DNA from: Actinomycetes bacterium
Lineage (GTDB): Bacteria; Actinomycetota; Acidimicrobiia; Acidimicrobiales; Palsa-688
Assembly: GCA_021808665.1 (NCBI GenBank)
Contig: JAKBBA010000004.1
Coordinates: forward strand, 84,380 to 148,379
Reading direction: 5' to 3'
DNA: 64,000 nucleotides
Positions within the stretch are counted from its first letter, which is position 1; each line of letters opens with the position of its first letter. A model generated the notes under the pieces. It was not told the origin of the DNA. It did no database searches and saw nothing but the letters and a program-made list of their open reading frames with translations. The position numbers were made by a program, and so were the translations under genes. Below are positions 54,518 through 61,889 of this stretch, one piece after another.

Positions 54518-55213
54518 ATGGGGATTGTGAGCGAGGTACCGATACTCCTGGTGCACGGTTTCGCGTCCTCCTTCGAACGGAACTGGCGGGAGCCCGGTTG
54601 GGTGAACGTGTTGGAGGAGGAAGGCCGTACCGTCATCGGCGTCGACCTTCTCGGGCATGGCACCTCCCCGAAGCCAACTGATCCGAGCGCCTACGCCAAC
54701 CTCCAGAGCGCCATCGAGGAGGTGCTGGACACGCACCCCGTGGTCGACGCCGTAGGCTTCAGCCTAGGAGGTCAGCTACTTCTTCGGGTGGCCTCCAAGC
54801 GTCCGACAAGTTTTCGTCGGCTCGTGATCGGCGGCGTGGGAGATAACGCCCTCAAGGCGTCGGACGGCGAAGTTCTCGCACTGGCCGTCGAGACCGGCCT
54901 ACCCGGCGACGCTGACCACGAGGCCGCCGGGGCGTTCGCCAGGTTCGCCCGATCCTCCGACAACGACCCTGCAGCCTTAGCGGCCTGCCTCAGGCGTCGG
55001 AGCTCGCCCCTGAGCGCCGAGGAGCTCTCAAAGGTCGGCTGCCCCGTGCTCGTCGTGCTCGGCGATCGCGACTTTGCCGGGCCGGCCACCGAACTGCTCG
55101 CCGGCCTTCCCGACGCACGCCTGGTCGGCCTACCTGGTGCGGATCACTTTTCAACGCCAAAAGACTTCAGGTTCCTCGCAGGGACTGTCGAATTCCTCTG
55201 CGCGGAGACCTGA
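54518..55213 (+). CDS. Alpha/beta hydrolase
   Basis: Small hydrolase of 231 aa with the fold start PILLVHGFASSFERNW, the loop GVDLLGHGTSPK, and nucleophile motif GFSLGGQLLLR. The Asp is in VLVVLGDRDFAGPA and the His in LPGADHFSTPK. Substrate unknown; esterase or epoxide-hydrolase type. A GTG three codons after the ATG is an alternative start. Confidence 0.85.
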   Translation: MGIVSEVPILLVHGFASSFERNWREPGWVNVLEEEGRTVIGVDLLGHGTSPKPTDPSAYANLQSAIEEVLDTHPVVDAVGFSLGGQLLLRVASKRPTSFRRLVIGGVGDNALKASDGEVLALAVETGLPGDADHEAAGAFARFARSSDNDPAALAACLRRRSSPLSAEELSKVGCPVLVVLGDRDFAGPATELLAGLPDARLVGLPGADHFSTPKDFRFLAGTVEFLCAET

Positions 55214-55237
55214 AGATTGGGTGCCAGCCCAAACTGC

Positions 55238-55243
55238 TAAACT
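55238..55243 (+). promoter_or_regulatory. Putative -10 box before the 41-aa basic protein gene
   Basis: TAAACT fits TANNNT and ends 6 nt before the ATG, suggesting a leaderless transcript. Confidence 0.35.
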
Positions 55244-55249
55244 GAGCTT

Positions 55250-55375
55250 ATGGGCCGTGGAGCACGCTCGACCGTGCGCTGGAAGCATGACCGAACTCGC
55301 CGTAAAAAGGCACGAGACGCTAGGGCCCGGGAAGTCCGCGCCCTAGCACGCAAAGGCACCTCAAGCTCCAGTTAG
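55250..55375 (+). CDS. Very small basic protein, 41 aa
   Basis: The ATG opens a 41-codon frame whose product is strongly basic: MGRGARSTVRWKHDRTRRKK, then ARDARAREVRALARKG and a serine tail. About 16 of the 41 residues are Arg or Lys, which suggests RNA or ribosome binding. It resembles the very short basic ribosomal proteins of actinobacteria in character, but I cannot match it to a specific one. TAAACT lies 6 nt before the ATG, fitting a leaderless start. It is too short for most gene finders. Confidence 0.5.
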   Translation: MGRGARSTVRWKHDRTRRKKARDARAREVRALARKGTSSSS

Positions 55376-55424
55376 GCCAGACGAATCCAACTTGGGTGAA
55401 ACCGCCGGTGGGCGACTTTAACCG

Positions 55425-56465
55425 TCACTCCTGTGGCGCGTTGGGAATCCACTCTCGTGCCGCCGGGACGCTGCCTGTGCGGGTCATCCAATATGCTTTC
55501 CAGGTATCGTCGTCGGAGTTTAGCGGCGTGGGAGGGGTGTAGACGGAGACCGTTGCCAGGTCGCCGGCATTCTCCTCTGTCGCGGCTCGGCGCTCGTCGA
55601 TGCGTTTCGCCGCCCGCTCGTCGGCCCGAGCCCACTGCAGGAATACCGGCACGAAGCCGATCAGCGCTGAGGCCTCGGTCGCCACCCACAGCATCCCCCC
55701 ACCGGCGCGGGTGCTGGCGAGGGTGTACATCGAGGCGATGGGATGACTCGATGACAAGATCGCAAGGCCGAGTATTACTTCGGGCGGCCCCCCCAAGAGG
55801 ATGCTCAGCATCCGGGTCCCGTACCCCATACGCCAGTGCACGATCGGGTCGAGGCCAACGAGCGGCCACCAGTACAACGTCGCACCGAAGAAGAACACGA
55901 CGTTGAACACGTCCATGAGCCACATGTTCAGCATTGCCGTGTTGATCAAAGACGTGAGGAAGAAGGCGAACATCACCCCGAAGTACAGGCAGAAGACCGT
56001 TGCGGGGAAGGTGAGCACGGCGAAGCCTCGGGACTTTAGGACCCTCAACCACACGGTCTTCAATCGCCTACTCGAAGTCTGCAGCAACAAGGTGGACGGA
56101 GCTCCAAGCGCCAAAAGCGGTGGGGCGACGACCATGAGAAGTAGGTGCTGCAGGACGTGCGCCTGGAAGTACGACGCCGTGAACGTTGCGACGGGAGACT
56201 GCACAGCCAGGTCGATACTGAAAAGGCCCAGCATGAACGACGCCGTACGCCGAGCAGGCCAGCGGCGTCCTCGGCCCGCTAGACGCCAGTCAGCGCGCAG
56301 GTACCAGTAAGCGACAGCGCAGAGCACCAAGACGGTCGCCAACGAGAACGGCCCCGCCTGCCATGCCGTCAGAGCGGCGTGCCAGCTAAAGGCGACTGGC
56401 CGCATGCCACCCATCGAGCTCATCGAGGTTGTAGCTGCTGAGGTGAGCAAAAGCTGACCGGACAC
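55425..56465 (-). CDS. ctaG: Cytochrome c oxidase assembly factor CtaG (caa3 type)
   Basis: A multi-helix membrane protein of 346 aa of the Caa3_CtaG family, which assists copper insertion into cytochrome c oxidase. Family landmarks: SYFQAHVLQHLLLMVVAPPLLALG with the conserved His pair, LFSIDLAVQSPVATF, and DPIVHWRMGYGTRML near the second half. GTG start. It is convergent with the 41-aa gene. The C-terminal 60 residues are hydrophilic and probably cytoplasmic. Confidence 0.88.
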   Translation of the reverse strand: MSGQLLLTSAATTSMSSMGGMRPVAFSWHAALTAWQAGPFSLATVLVLCAVAYWYLRADWRLAGRGRRWPARRTASFMLGLFSIDLAVQSPVATFTASYFQAHVLQHLLLMVVAPPLLALGAPSTLLLQTSSRRLKTVWLRVLKSRGFAVLTFPATVFCLYFGVMFAFFLTSLINTAMLNMWLMDVFNVVFFFGATLYWWPLVGLDPIVHWRMGYGTRMLSILLGGPPEVILGLAILSSSHPIASMYTLASTRAGGGMLWVATEASALIGFVPVFLQWARADERAAKRIDERRAATEENAGDLATVSVYTPPTPLNSDDDTWKAYWMTRTGSVPAAREWIPNAPQE

Positions 56466-56541
56466 TTACCTGTACGCTACCGCCGGGCGGTGCTTACCAC
56501 AACAGCAGGAACCTCGGCTGCCCCCAAGTCTTTGGGCCTCG

Positions 56542-57159
56542 TCACGGCAGCCTCCAAGTGGCGCTTTCACCAGTGCCGAGCATATCTGTCCCGCTGCGAA
56601 GAGTGAAAACCAACCGGTTGACGTTGCGCCCAAGCGGTACGGCGAAAATAGCGCACACGTTGGTGGATGCTCCCTTCAACAGGCTGGGGGCGCTGCCTAG
56701 CCCCGGGCAGGGCGGCCTCATCAGGGCAGCTTCGGCATAGACGTTCGGATACAGGGCACCGTCAGGTGTCTCAAGTCCGGCGACTGCCTCGGAGGTCGGG
56801 CTCCACTCGCCCGAGCCGACCTCCTTGATTTCAAACGTGATGATCCCGTAGGTGAAACCCGGCGCGGGGTACGAGGTGGGGGCGCGAGGCTGCCAGTTGA
56901 GCGGCGTTACCTGGACGATGTCGTCGCCAAGGCCGCTTAGAACCCTAGATTGACCGAAGGCGGCTGCGTCCAGCGAGCCAGCGCCCGACCTGCCTGGCAT
57001 GGCCGACGTATTCGAAGTTGCATTGCCGGCGACAGCACTACCCCTCTGAGTGGTGGTGGAACTGCACGCTCCGAGCAGCACGACGGCCAGAAGCAACAGG
57101 CTCACACGGCGACGGAAGGTGTCTCGCCAACAAGCAGAAGCGACCTTCCAGCCTGCCAT
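56542..57159 (-). CDS. Secreted lipoprotein, function unknown
   Basis: A signal peptide (FRRRVSLLLLAVVLLGACSS) with lipobox LLGA-C directs lipidation. The mature 170 residues are beta-rich with an immunoglobulin-like pattern (YGIITFEIKEVGSGEWSP, then AIFAVPLGRNVNRLVFTLR), resembling DUF4352-type lipoproteins. Two cysteines (CPGLGSAPSLLKGASTNVC) are placed to form a disulfide. It lies 76 nt upstream of ctaG on the same strand. Confidence 0.7.
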   Translation of the reverse strand: MAGWKVASACWRDTFRRRVSLLLLAVVLLGACSSTTTQRGSAVAGNATSNTSAMPGRSGAGSLDAAAFGQSRVLSGLGDDIVQVTPLNWQPRAPTSYPAPGFTYGIITFEIKEVGSGEWSPTSEAVAGLETPDGALYPNVYAEAALMRPPCPGLGSAPSLLKGASTNVCAIFAVPLGRNVNRLVFTLRSGTDMLGTGESATWRLP

Positions 57160-57222
57160 CAGGGCAACAAACCTACCAGAGCAACGGGCCGGCGGCCGGC
57201 GGATCTACTAGAAAGATTCGTC

Positions 57223-58446
57223 GTGTCCAACACCAGCCCCCGCTTCGACGTGGAGCGCCTCCGTTCACACTTTCCCGCTCTCGCCCGCGGTGCAGCTCAC
57301 TTCGACGGTCCGGGCGGTACTCAAACCCCCGATGTGGTCGCCGACGCCGTTCACGACACCCTTTGCTCTCCACTGGCGAACCGAGGTACGCGCACGGCCG
57401 CCGAGCGTAACGCGGACAGCGTCGTTCGGGCGGCTCGGATGGCGATAGCGGATCTTCTGGGCGCCGACGCCAGAGGGGTCATCTTCGGACGCAGCATGAC
57501 GGCTTTGACGTTCGACCTCGCCAGGACCATGGCCAAAGAGTGGAGCAAAGGGGACGAGGTGATCGTCACCCGCCTTGACCACGACGCCAACATCCGACCG
57601 TGGGTCATCGCCGCCGAGCAGACCGGAGCGACGCTCAGATGGGCGGACTTCGACCCCTCCACCGGCGAACTGCTCGCCGACACGTTCGTGGCGCTGCTGT
57701 CGGAGCGAACTCGGCTCGTGGCGGTGACTGGCGCGTCGAACTTGATAGGAACCCGACCTGACCTCGCCTCCATCGCCCGACTAGTCCACGACGCTGGGGC
57801 GTGGTTCTACGTCGATGGGGTGCACCTCACGCCGCACGCTGCCGTGGACGTCACCAACATCGGAGCCGACTTCTACGCCTGCTCGCCCTACAAGTTTCTC
57901 GGGCCGCACTGCGGTGTCGTCGCCGGACGGCCTGACCTTCTCGACGTACTGCACCCCGACAAGCTGCTGCCGTCCACCGAAGACGTTCCTGAGCGTTTCG
58001 AACTGGGAACCCTGCCTTACGAGCTCTTGGCCGCTACGACGGCTGCCGTCGACTTCCTCGCCGACGTCGTGCCCGAGCCCGGCACGCGACGGGAGCGTCT
58101 GCTGCGAGCGCTAAGAGCGATCGAAAGCCACGAGGACGCCTTGCGCGCCTCGATCGAGACCGGCCTGGCCGAGGTCCCCGGCGTCAAGGTGTTCTCTCGG
58201 TCGGCGCGGCGCACGCCGACCGTCCTCGCAGACTTCGCCGGACACGACACCCATCGCATCAGTGAATTCCTCGGCGAGCGAGGCGTGAACGCCCCGGCCG
58301 GATCGTTCTATGCCTACGAAGCGTCCCGCCGTTTAGGGTTGGGCGACGCGGGCGCTTTGAGGATCGGCGTCGCCCCTTACAACAACTCTGACGACGTGAC
58401 CCGCCTTCTAGATGGGCTACACGCTTACTTCTCGACGGCCCCATAA
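57223..58446 (+). CDS. Class V aminotransferase (cysteine desulfurase-like)
   Basis: PLP enzyme of 407 aa. The early DGPGGTQTPDVVADAV and NRGTRTAAERNAD match the cysteine-desulfurase-like TIGR01976 type. The PLP pocket is AWFYVDGVHLTPHAAVD, and the Schiff-base lysine is in YACSPYKFLGPHCG. It lacks an obvious catalytic cysteine loop of IscS, so desulfurase activity is uncertain. The GTG at 57223 avoids overlap with the divergent lipoprotein gene; the frame is open further back but non-coding there. Confidence 0.85.
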   Translation: MSNTSPRFDVERLRSHFPALARGAAHFDGPGGTQTPDVVADAVHDTLCSPLANRGTRTAAERNADSVVRAARMAIADLLGADARGVIFGRSMTALTFDLARTMAKEWSKGDEVIVTRLDHDANIRPWVIAAEQTGATLRWADFDPSTGELLADTFVALLSERTRLVAVTGASNLIGTRPDLASIARLVHDAGAWFYVDGVHLTPHAAVDVTNIGADFYACSPYKFLGPHCGVVAGRPDLLDVLHPDKLLPSTEDVPERFELGTLPYELLAATTAAVDFLADVVPEPGTRRERLLRALRAIESHEDALRASIETGLAEVPGVKVFSRSARRTPTVLADFAGHDTHRISEFLGERGVNAPAGSFYAYEASRRLGLGDAGALRIGVAPYNNSDDVTRLLDGLHAYFSTAP

Positions 58447-58512
58447 TCCTGGGTCAGGACTTCCTGGCCGCCCGGGGCCGCCGCGTGTGCGTTCCAGGCC
58501 GAACCGGACGGA

Positions 58513-58710
58513 GTGACCACATCAGGGTTCGCGAGAAGCACGGCAAAATCTCTGGGACGGGGGCGATTCATGTCTTCGCCGGCCTACCGGGATGGCTCGA
58601 TGCTGGTGGGTATCACCGCCGACGAGGGTGCCATCACCGACGCCTCCGCTGTGTCTAGGGAGAAGCTCGGTCCCGGCAGCGTTAACCACACCACATACAA
58701 TCACAAGTAG
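58513..58710 (+). pseudogene. Remnant of a phosphoesterase-family (PF04185-like) C-terminus
   Basis: The 65-codon frame reads SPAYRDGSMLVGITADEGA, DASAVSREKLGPGS then VNHTTYNH. This resembles the C-terminal part of PF04185 phosphoesterases (pattern SPAYxDGxLIVxTFDEG, DASAxxxExxGP, PGTVxTTPYNHYS) in compressed form. The N-terminal domain is missing and the region between motifs is shortened, so it is most likely a decayed gene. The stop is 15 nt before a strong hairpin that may be its original terminator. The similarity is from memory and should be checked. Confidence 0.4.
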
Positions 58711-58725
58711 ATCTGCAAGGAGACC

Positions 58726-58762
58726 AGGGTGTCTCCACCGACTCAGCCGGTGGAGACACCCT
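58726..58762. terminator. Long perfect hairpin, probable terminator
   Basis: A 15-bp perfect stem (AGGGTGTCTCCACCG and its complement) with a 7-nt loop ACTCAGC. No T-run follows, but actinobacterial terminators often lack one. It lies between the phosphoesterase remnant and the recombinase gene. Confidence 0.6.
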
Positions 58763-58921
58763 GAGGTTCACCGGTGCCTGGCTTAGTACGCCAGCCGGCA
58801 TCCCGGCGTTGCCGATGATACCGTCGGTCTCTGGGTTCCGAGAGCGGGCAGCAACTGACAGATCGGCCCCGACATGTACTCGGGTAGAAGCCAAGCAGCC
58901 CGCCGATGCGGTGACGATGCT

Positions 58922-59974
58922 CTACGCCGTGCAGGAAGGGTCAAAGCTTCGTTGCTCTAGTGAGCCTCCACTTTCGACTCGTTGTTTGCGTGTGTATTCC
59001 CGCAGGGCGGTTTGGCTTGGGTGGCTTTTGATGACTTCTCTGAGGCCTTCGCCGGTGGCGTCGAGGTAGCGCCGTGTGGTGTCTAGGGAGGCGTGTCCGA
59101 GAAGGGCTTGGAGCTCTACCACGTCCGCTCCAGCTTGGAGGGCGTCTGTGGCGAAACTGTGGCGCAGGGCGTGGACCATCGCCCCGGCGGGTATCCGTGA
59201 GCGGATGCCGGCTCTGGTGTAAAGGCGTTCTACGAGATAGCGGATCTGGTGGGCGGCGAGGCGGCGTCCTCGGGTGTCTACGAGCAGGGGAGTGGCCGGG
59301 TGGTCTAGGTCATGTCCGGGGAAACGGACGGCCCGGCTGGTCTGGTAGGCGGCGAGGACTTCTTCGAGGGTCGGGTCGATGGGGATGGAGCGGGTCTTGT
59401 TGCCTTTACCGGTCACTTCTAGGTGCCGGGCGCCCACCGGACCGGCAATGGATGCCATGCCGAGCGAGACGGCTTCTCCTTCGCGGATACCTGACACCAA
59501 GAACAAAGCGACGAGTGCCGTGTCACGCTCCGGCCAGGGGTCCCTGGCGGTGGTGTCGGCTGTGGAGGCTGCGGCGAGAAGGCGACGGGCTGCGTCGTCG
59601 ACTTTGATGGCCTTGGGGGCAGACGGGGCCAGGCGGGGTTTGCCGACTGCGGACATCGGGTTACCATCGACCAGATCCTCGGCGACGAGAAAATCGAACA
59701 GTGACGACCACGCTGAGTGAGCGCGTAACACCGAGGACGCTGCGTGGTCGGCAGCCCACGAAGCGAAAGCGGCTCGCAAAGCCCGCTTGGTCAAGTCCTC
59801 GACGATCAACACGGCTGCGCCGTCCGAGTCGATGCGTCGGGCGACGCCCTCGACGTCTGCACGATAAGCGGCGAGAGTTCGCGGTGACGGCTTAGTAGCG
59901 CCCAGATGGAACAGCCAGCTGTCCACGATCTCCGCTAGGCATGCGTCGGGGGACAGCCGTCGAGGTGGGGCCAT
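58922..59974 (-). CDS. Tyrosine recombinase/integrase
   Basis: A complete 350-aa site-specific recombinase. The N-terminal SAM-like core-binding domain (about 12-108) is followed by the catalytic domain with Arg164 (SGIREGEAV), Lys190 (VTGKGNKTR), His268 and Arg271 (HALRHSFATD), His294 (LLGHASLDTT) and Tyr303 (RRYLDATG). Size and layout resemble XerC/D-type and integrase-like enzymes. All catalytic residues are intact, so it should be active. A TATTGT box 6 nt before the ATG suggests a leaderless transcript. A 28-bp dif-like site lies 12 nt upstream of the start. Confidence 0.92.
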   Translation of the reverse strand: MAPPRRLSPDACLAEIVDSWLFHLGATKPSPRTLAAYRADVEGVARRIDSDGAAVLIVEDLTKRALRAAFASWAADHAASSVLRAHSAWSSLFDFLVAEDLVDGNPMSAVGKPRLAPSAPKAIKVDDAARRLLAAASTADTTARDPWPERDTALVALFLVSGIREGEAVSLGMASIAGPVGARHLEVTGKGNKTRSIPIDPTLEEVLAAYQTSRAVRFPGHDLDHPATPLLVDTRGRRLAAHQIRYLVERLYTRAGIRSRIPAGAMVHALRHSFATDALQAGADVVELQALLGHASLDTTRRYLDATGEGLREVIKSHPSQTALREYTRKQRVESGGSLEQRSFDPSCTA

Positions 59975-59985
59975 CCCGTCACAAT

Positions 59986-60013
59986 AGTCTATATAATTCT
60001 CGTTATCGAGAAG
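59986..60013. promoter_or_regulatory. Dif-like recombination site 1 (11-6-11)
   Basis: Left arm AGTCTATATAA, spacer TTCTCG, right arm TTATCGAGAAG. Each arm differs at two of 11 positions from the arm consensus AGTCTCGATAA seen in the second site (after reversing the right arm). The ATAA-N6-TTAT core is the layout of XerCD dif sites. It starts 12 nt upstream of the recombinase ATG and touches its -10 box. Confidence 0.55.
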
Positions 60014-60034
60014 TGATACCTAAGCCTCGTCCGG

Positions 60035-60592
60035 TCACGTCCAGCGCCGGAGGAGGGAGCGGCCAGCTTCGACGACGGCCGGATGCTCGCCGTCCAACGT
60101 TTCGATGTGCACCACTGCGAGTCCCTCGACGGTGGTCGCGTCCGGCGGGCTCCACAGCCCGCAGGCCGTCCAGTCCGGATTGTAGAACGACCAGCATGAC
60201 ACCCCAACCCAGCGAGCCTCGTCGTGTACGCGTGCGGCCCAAGCCTGGGTGGTGGTCCGGTCACGGGTTACTACCCGCGACGGGCGCAGCATTCTGGCCG
60301 CTAGCTCGTCAGGGTTGTCGAGGTCGAGCACGCGCCGGTCGTCGGACAGGTCGAAGGTGACCAGCCGGGCGGTGAACCCTCTCGGGTGTTCCAGCAGCCA
60401 GTCGCCCCAGTGGGCGAAAGCACCGAAACGTTCTGCGATAGCCCCTGCGGGAGAGCCCGCCAGGTACAGCGTGTTGTAGCGGTCGGGGTTGTCGACGCGG
60501 TGCTGTCCGGTCGACCGGGGGACGAGCCCGGGATGATACGGGTTTCCTCTCGCTGCGGCGGGATCGACTGGGCAAACCCGGTATAGGCGCAC
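60035..60592 (-). CDS. RES-domain toxin (MbcT-like)
   Basis: The 185-aa protein is a RES-domain NAD-degrading toxin. The family's key residues are placed as expected: Arg in LYRV (Arg5), Glu54 in AGAIAERFGAF and Ser135 in the GVSCWSFYN segment. RES toxins such as MbcT hydrolyse or phosphorolyse NAD+. GTG start, 3 nt after the antitoxin stop, so translation is coupled. It is the distal gene of the cassette bracketed by dif-like sites. Confidence 0.88.
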   Translation of the reverse strand: MRLYRVCPVDPAAARGNPYHPGLVPRSTGQHRVDNPDRYNTLYLAGSPAGAIAERFGAFAHWGDWLLEHPRGFTARLVTFDLSDDRRVLDLDNPDELAARMLRPSRVVTRDRTTTQAWAARVHDEARWVGVSCWSFYNPDWTACGLWSPPDATTVEGLAVVHIETLDGEHPAVVEAGRSLLRRWT

Positions 60593-60595
60593 CGG

Positions 60596-60982
60596 CTATA
60601 CAGCGGCTCCGACTTCGACGGCGGAGATAGCCACCTCGACAGCCGGGCCGCCGAAGTCGGTGAAAACTTGGGCGGGAGTCGACCCCCCCAGATAGGGATT
60701 GGGGCTGGTCAGCCAGGCCTGGGCCTGGCGAGCAGCGAACACCTCAGCGAGCCGCGACGTCAGGTACTCCAAGGCCAATAGCCGCCCCGTCGCCGTTTCG
60801 CCTGGGCGTTCCTTGCGCTGGCGCCACCGGGTGGGCTGGGACGCGGAAACGCCGAGCAGAGAGGCGAGTCCGTTCACGCCGTACACGGCCACTAGCCGGT
60901 CAATTTTTGCTTCGATACCTGCGTTGAACCCTTCGAAGCGAACCTTGGGTTCGGTGGCGGTCCTAGCGGCAAGGACTGGCAT
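60596..60982 (-). CDS. Xre/MbcA/ParS-type antitoxin
   Basis: The 128-aa protein has a helix-turn-helix-like middle (LVAVYGVNGLASLLGVSASQ) and the C-terminal MbcA/ParS toxin-binding domain (PNPYLGGSTPAQVF, then AVEVAISAVE). The order antitoxin then toxin is typical for RES systems. TAGGCT lies 6 nt before the ATG, and a long inverted repeat overlaps it, so autoregulation is likely. Confidence 0.88.
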   Translation of the reverse strand: MPVLAARTATEPKVRFEGFNAGIEAKIDRLVAVYGVNGLASLLGVSASQPTRWRQRKERPGETATGRLLALEYLTSRLAEVFAARQAQAWLTSPNPYLGGSTPAQVFTDFGGPAVEVAISAVEVGAAV

Positions 60983-60989
60983 ACAAACA

Positions 60990-61026
60990 GCCTAGCCCAC
61001 GCCAAACGAATCTCATTGGGCTAGGC
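60990..61026. promoter_or_regulatory. Inverted repeat at the RES/Xre cassette promoter
   Basis: Perfect 10-bp arms GCCTAGCCCA and TGGGCTAGGC separated by 17 bp, overlapping the antitoxin -10 box (TAGGCT). A good candidate operator for the Xre antitoxin. Confidence 0.6.
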
Positions 61027-61149
61027 AGAGATCTGCTCGCCGTTTCGGAATGGACCCAGTGGCGTCAGGGTCTCGGGGTAGTAGGGCAACGGAGGATAGA
61101 AATGGCAGCTACCAGCGTGTCGGTAAGCGGCGCGGAGCTTTCAAGGATT

Positions 61150-61177
61150 AGTCTCGATAATGTGGGTTATCGAGACT
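61150..61177. promoter_or_regulatory. Dif-like recombination site 2 (perfect 11-6-11 palindrome)
   Basis: AGTCTCGATAA, spacer TGTGGG, TTATCGAGACT: the arms are perfect inverted repeats, and one further base on each side also pairs. The core ATAA-TGTNNN-TTAT is close to chromosomal dif sites. It is homologous to the site at 59986 (20 of 28 positions identical). The pair encloses the RES/Xre cassette. Confidence 0.6.
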
Positions 61178-61251
61178 ATCCTGCCGGGGGGAGTCTCGAA
61201 GCGGCATGTCTCGACATAGACGCCACTCGGGTTCCACCAGAGTGGGAAGAC

Positions 61252-61632
61252 TCAGACGCGCTCGATTCGGACGGCGTTAGCGTGAGAGGCGAGCGCAGTG
61301 AGGTCCCCGACGTCGCCACTGAGCACCACCCCGCCCGGCTCGGCACTAGCTACCACGACCGCATCCACAGCAGAGCCCCGTCGGGCTAGGTATCGCAGCT
61401 CACCCGCGCGACGAGCAACCGACGCTGACAGATCCTCGCTGATATCACAAGTCTTGAGGAGCCGGTTCACCGTCGCATCTGCCTTCTGACGTCCCGTTGT
61501 GACTTCAACGAGCACGACGGAGGGGACGAGCGGAGGCCAATAGCCGTCGCGGATGAGTGCACGGATGGCGGCCGCCACATCCTGGTTCCGCTTGGCGAGA
61601 AAGCTGACCCCGCCGGAGTCCAGGACGAGCAC
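61252..61632 (-). CDS. PIN-domain toxin (VapC-like)
   Basis: The 126-aa protein has the PIN acidic residues Asp5 (MLVLDSGG), Glu43 (VVLVEVTTG), Asp90 (GSAVDAVVVA) and Asp107/Asp110 (SGDVGDL), arranged as in VapC ribonucleases that cut tRNA or rRNA. GTG start 2 nt after the antitoxin stop. The two genes form a standard VapBC-like operon. The fourth acidic site is somewhat spread, so cleavage specificity cannot be guessed. Confidence 0.88.
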   Translation of the reverse strand: MLVLDSGGVSFLAKRNQDVAAAIRALIRDGYWPPLVPSVVLVEVTTGRQKADATVNRLLKTCDISEDLSASVARRAGELRYLARRGSAVDAVVVASAEPGGVVLSGDVGDLTALASHANAVRIERV

Positions 61633-61634
61633 GG

Positions 61635-61889
61635 TCAGCTCGCCTTGGGAGCCCGCGTGCTCTCCCGTCGCAACCGCCCTGCCAGCTCTTCGGCTCTGGC
61701 CACTGACGCCGGGGAAGGCTCTCCCACCTCTTCGACGAGTTCGGCGAGATATCGATCCGCCTCCTCGAGGAGCTCCTGACGTCGCATCTCCTCACGAACG
61801 GCGCCTTGCAGGAGCTCTGAGGCAGGTAGTCGGCGCTCTTTGACGGCCCGGTAAAGCTCGTCTGGAAGGTACACCTGCAGGCGCGGCAT
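61635..61889 (-). CDS. RHH-type antitoxin (VapB-like)
   Basis: The start MPRLQVYLPDELYRAVKERR is a ribbon-helix-helix DNA-binding motif, followed by ASELLQGAVREEMRRQ and a C-terminal helix-rich tail that would wrap the toxin. The ATG at 61889 was chosen over a GTG at 61898 because TATAGT sits 7 nt upstream and no Shine-Dalgarno is present. The palindrome around the start is a probable operator. Confidence 0.82.
   Translation of the reverse strand: MPRLQVYLPDELYRAVKERRLPASELLQGAVREEMRRQELLEEADRYLAELVEEVGEPSPASVARAEELAGRLRRESTRAPKAS

Noticed and set aside
53185..54681. Nearly 500-codon plus-strand frame opposite the 474-aa hypothetical gene
   Set aside because: The product is a Ser/Arg/Ala-rich mirror of the minus-strand gene with no domain; it also runs over the promoter of the hydrolase gene. 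The minus-strand reading has domain-like ends.
58726..58762. Hairpin as an integron attC site or attachment site
   Set aside because: It lacks the conserved attC ends and extrahelical bases, and the recombinase is not of the integron type; a terminator explains it better.
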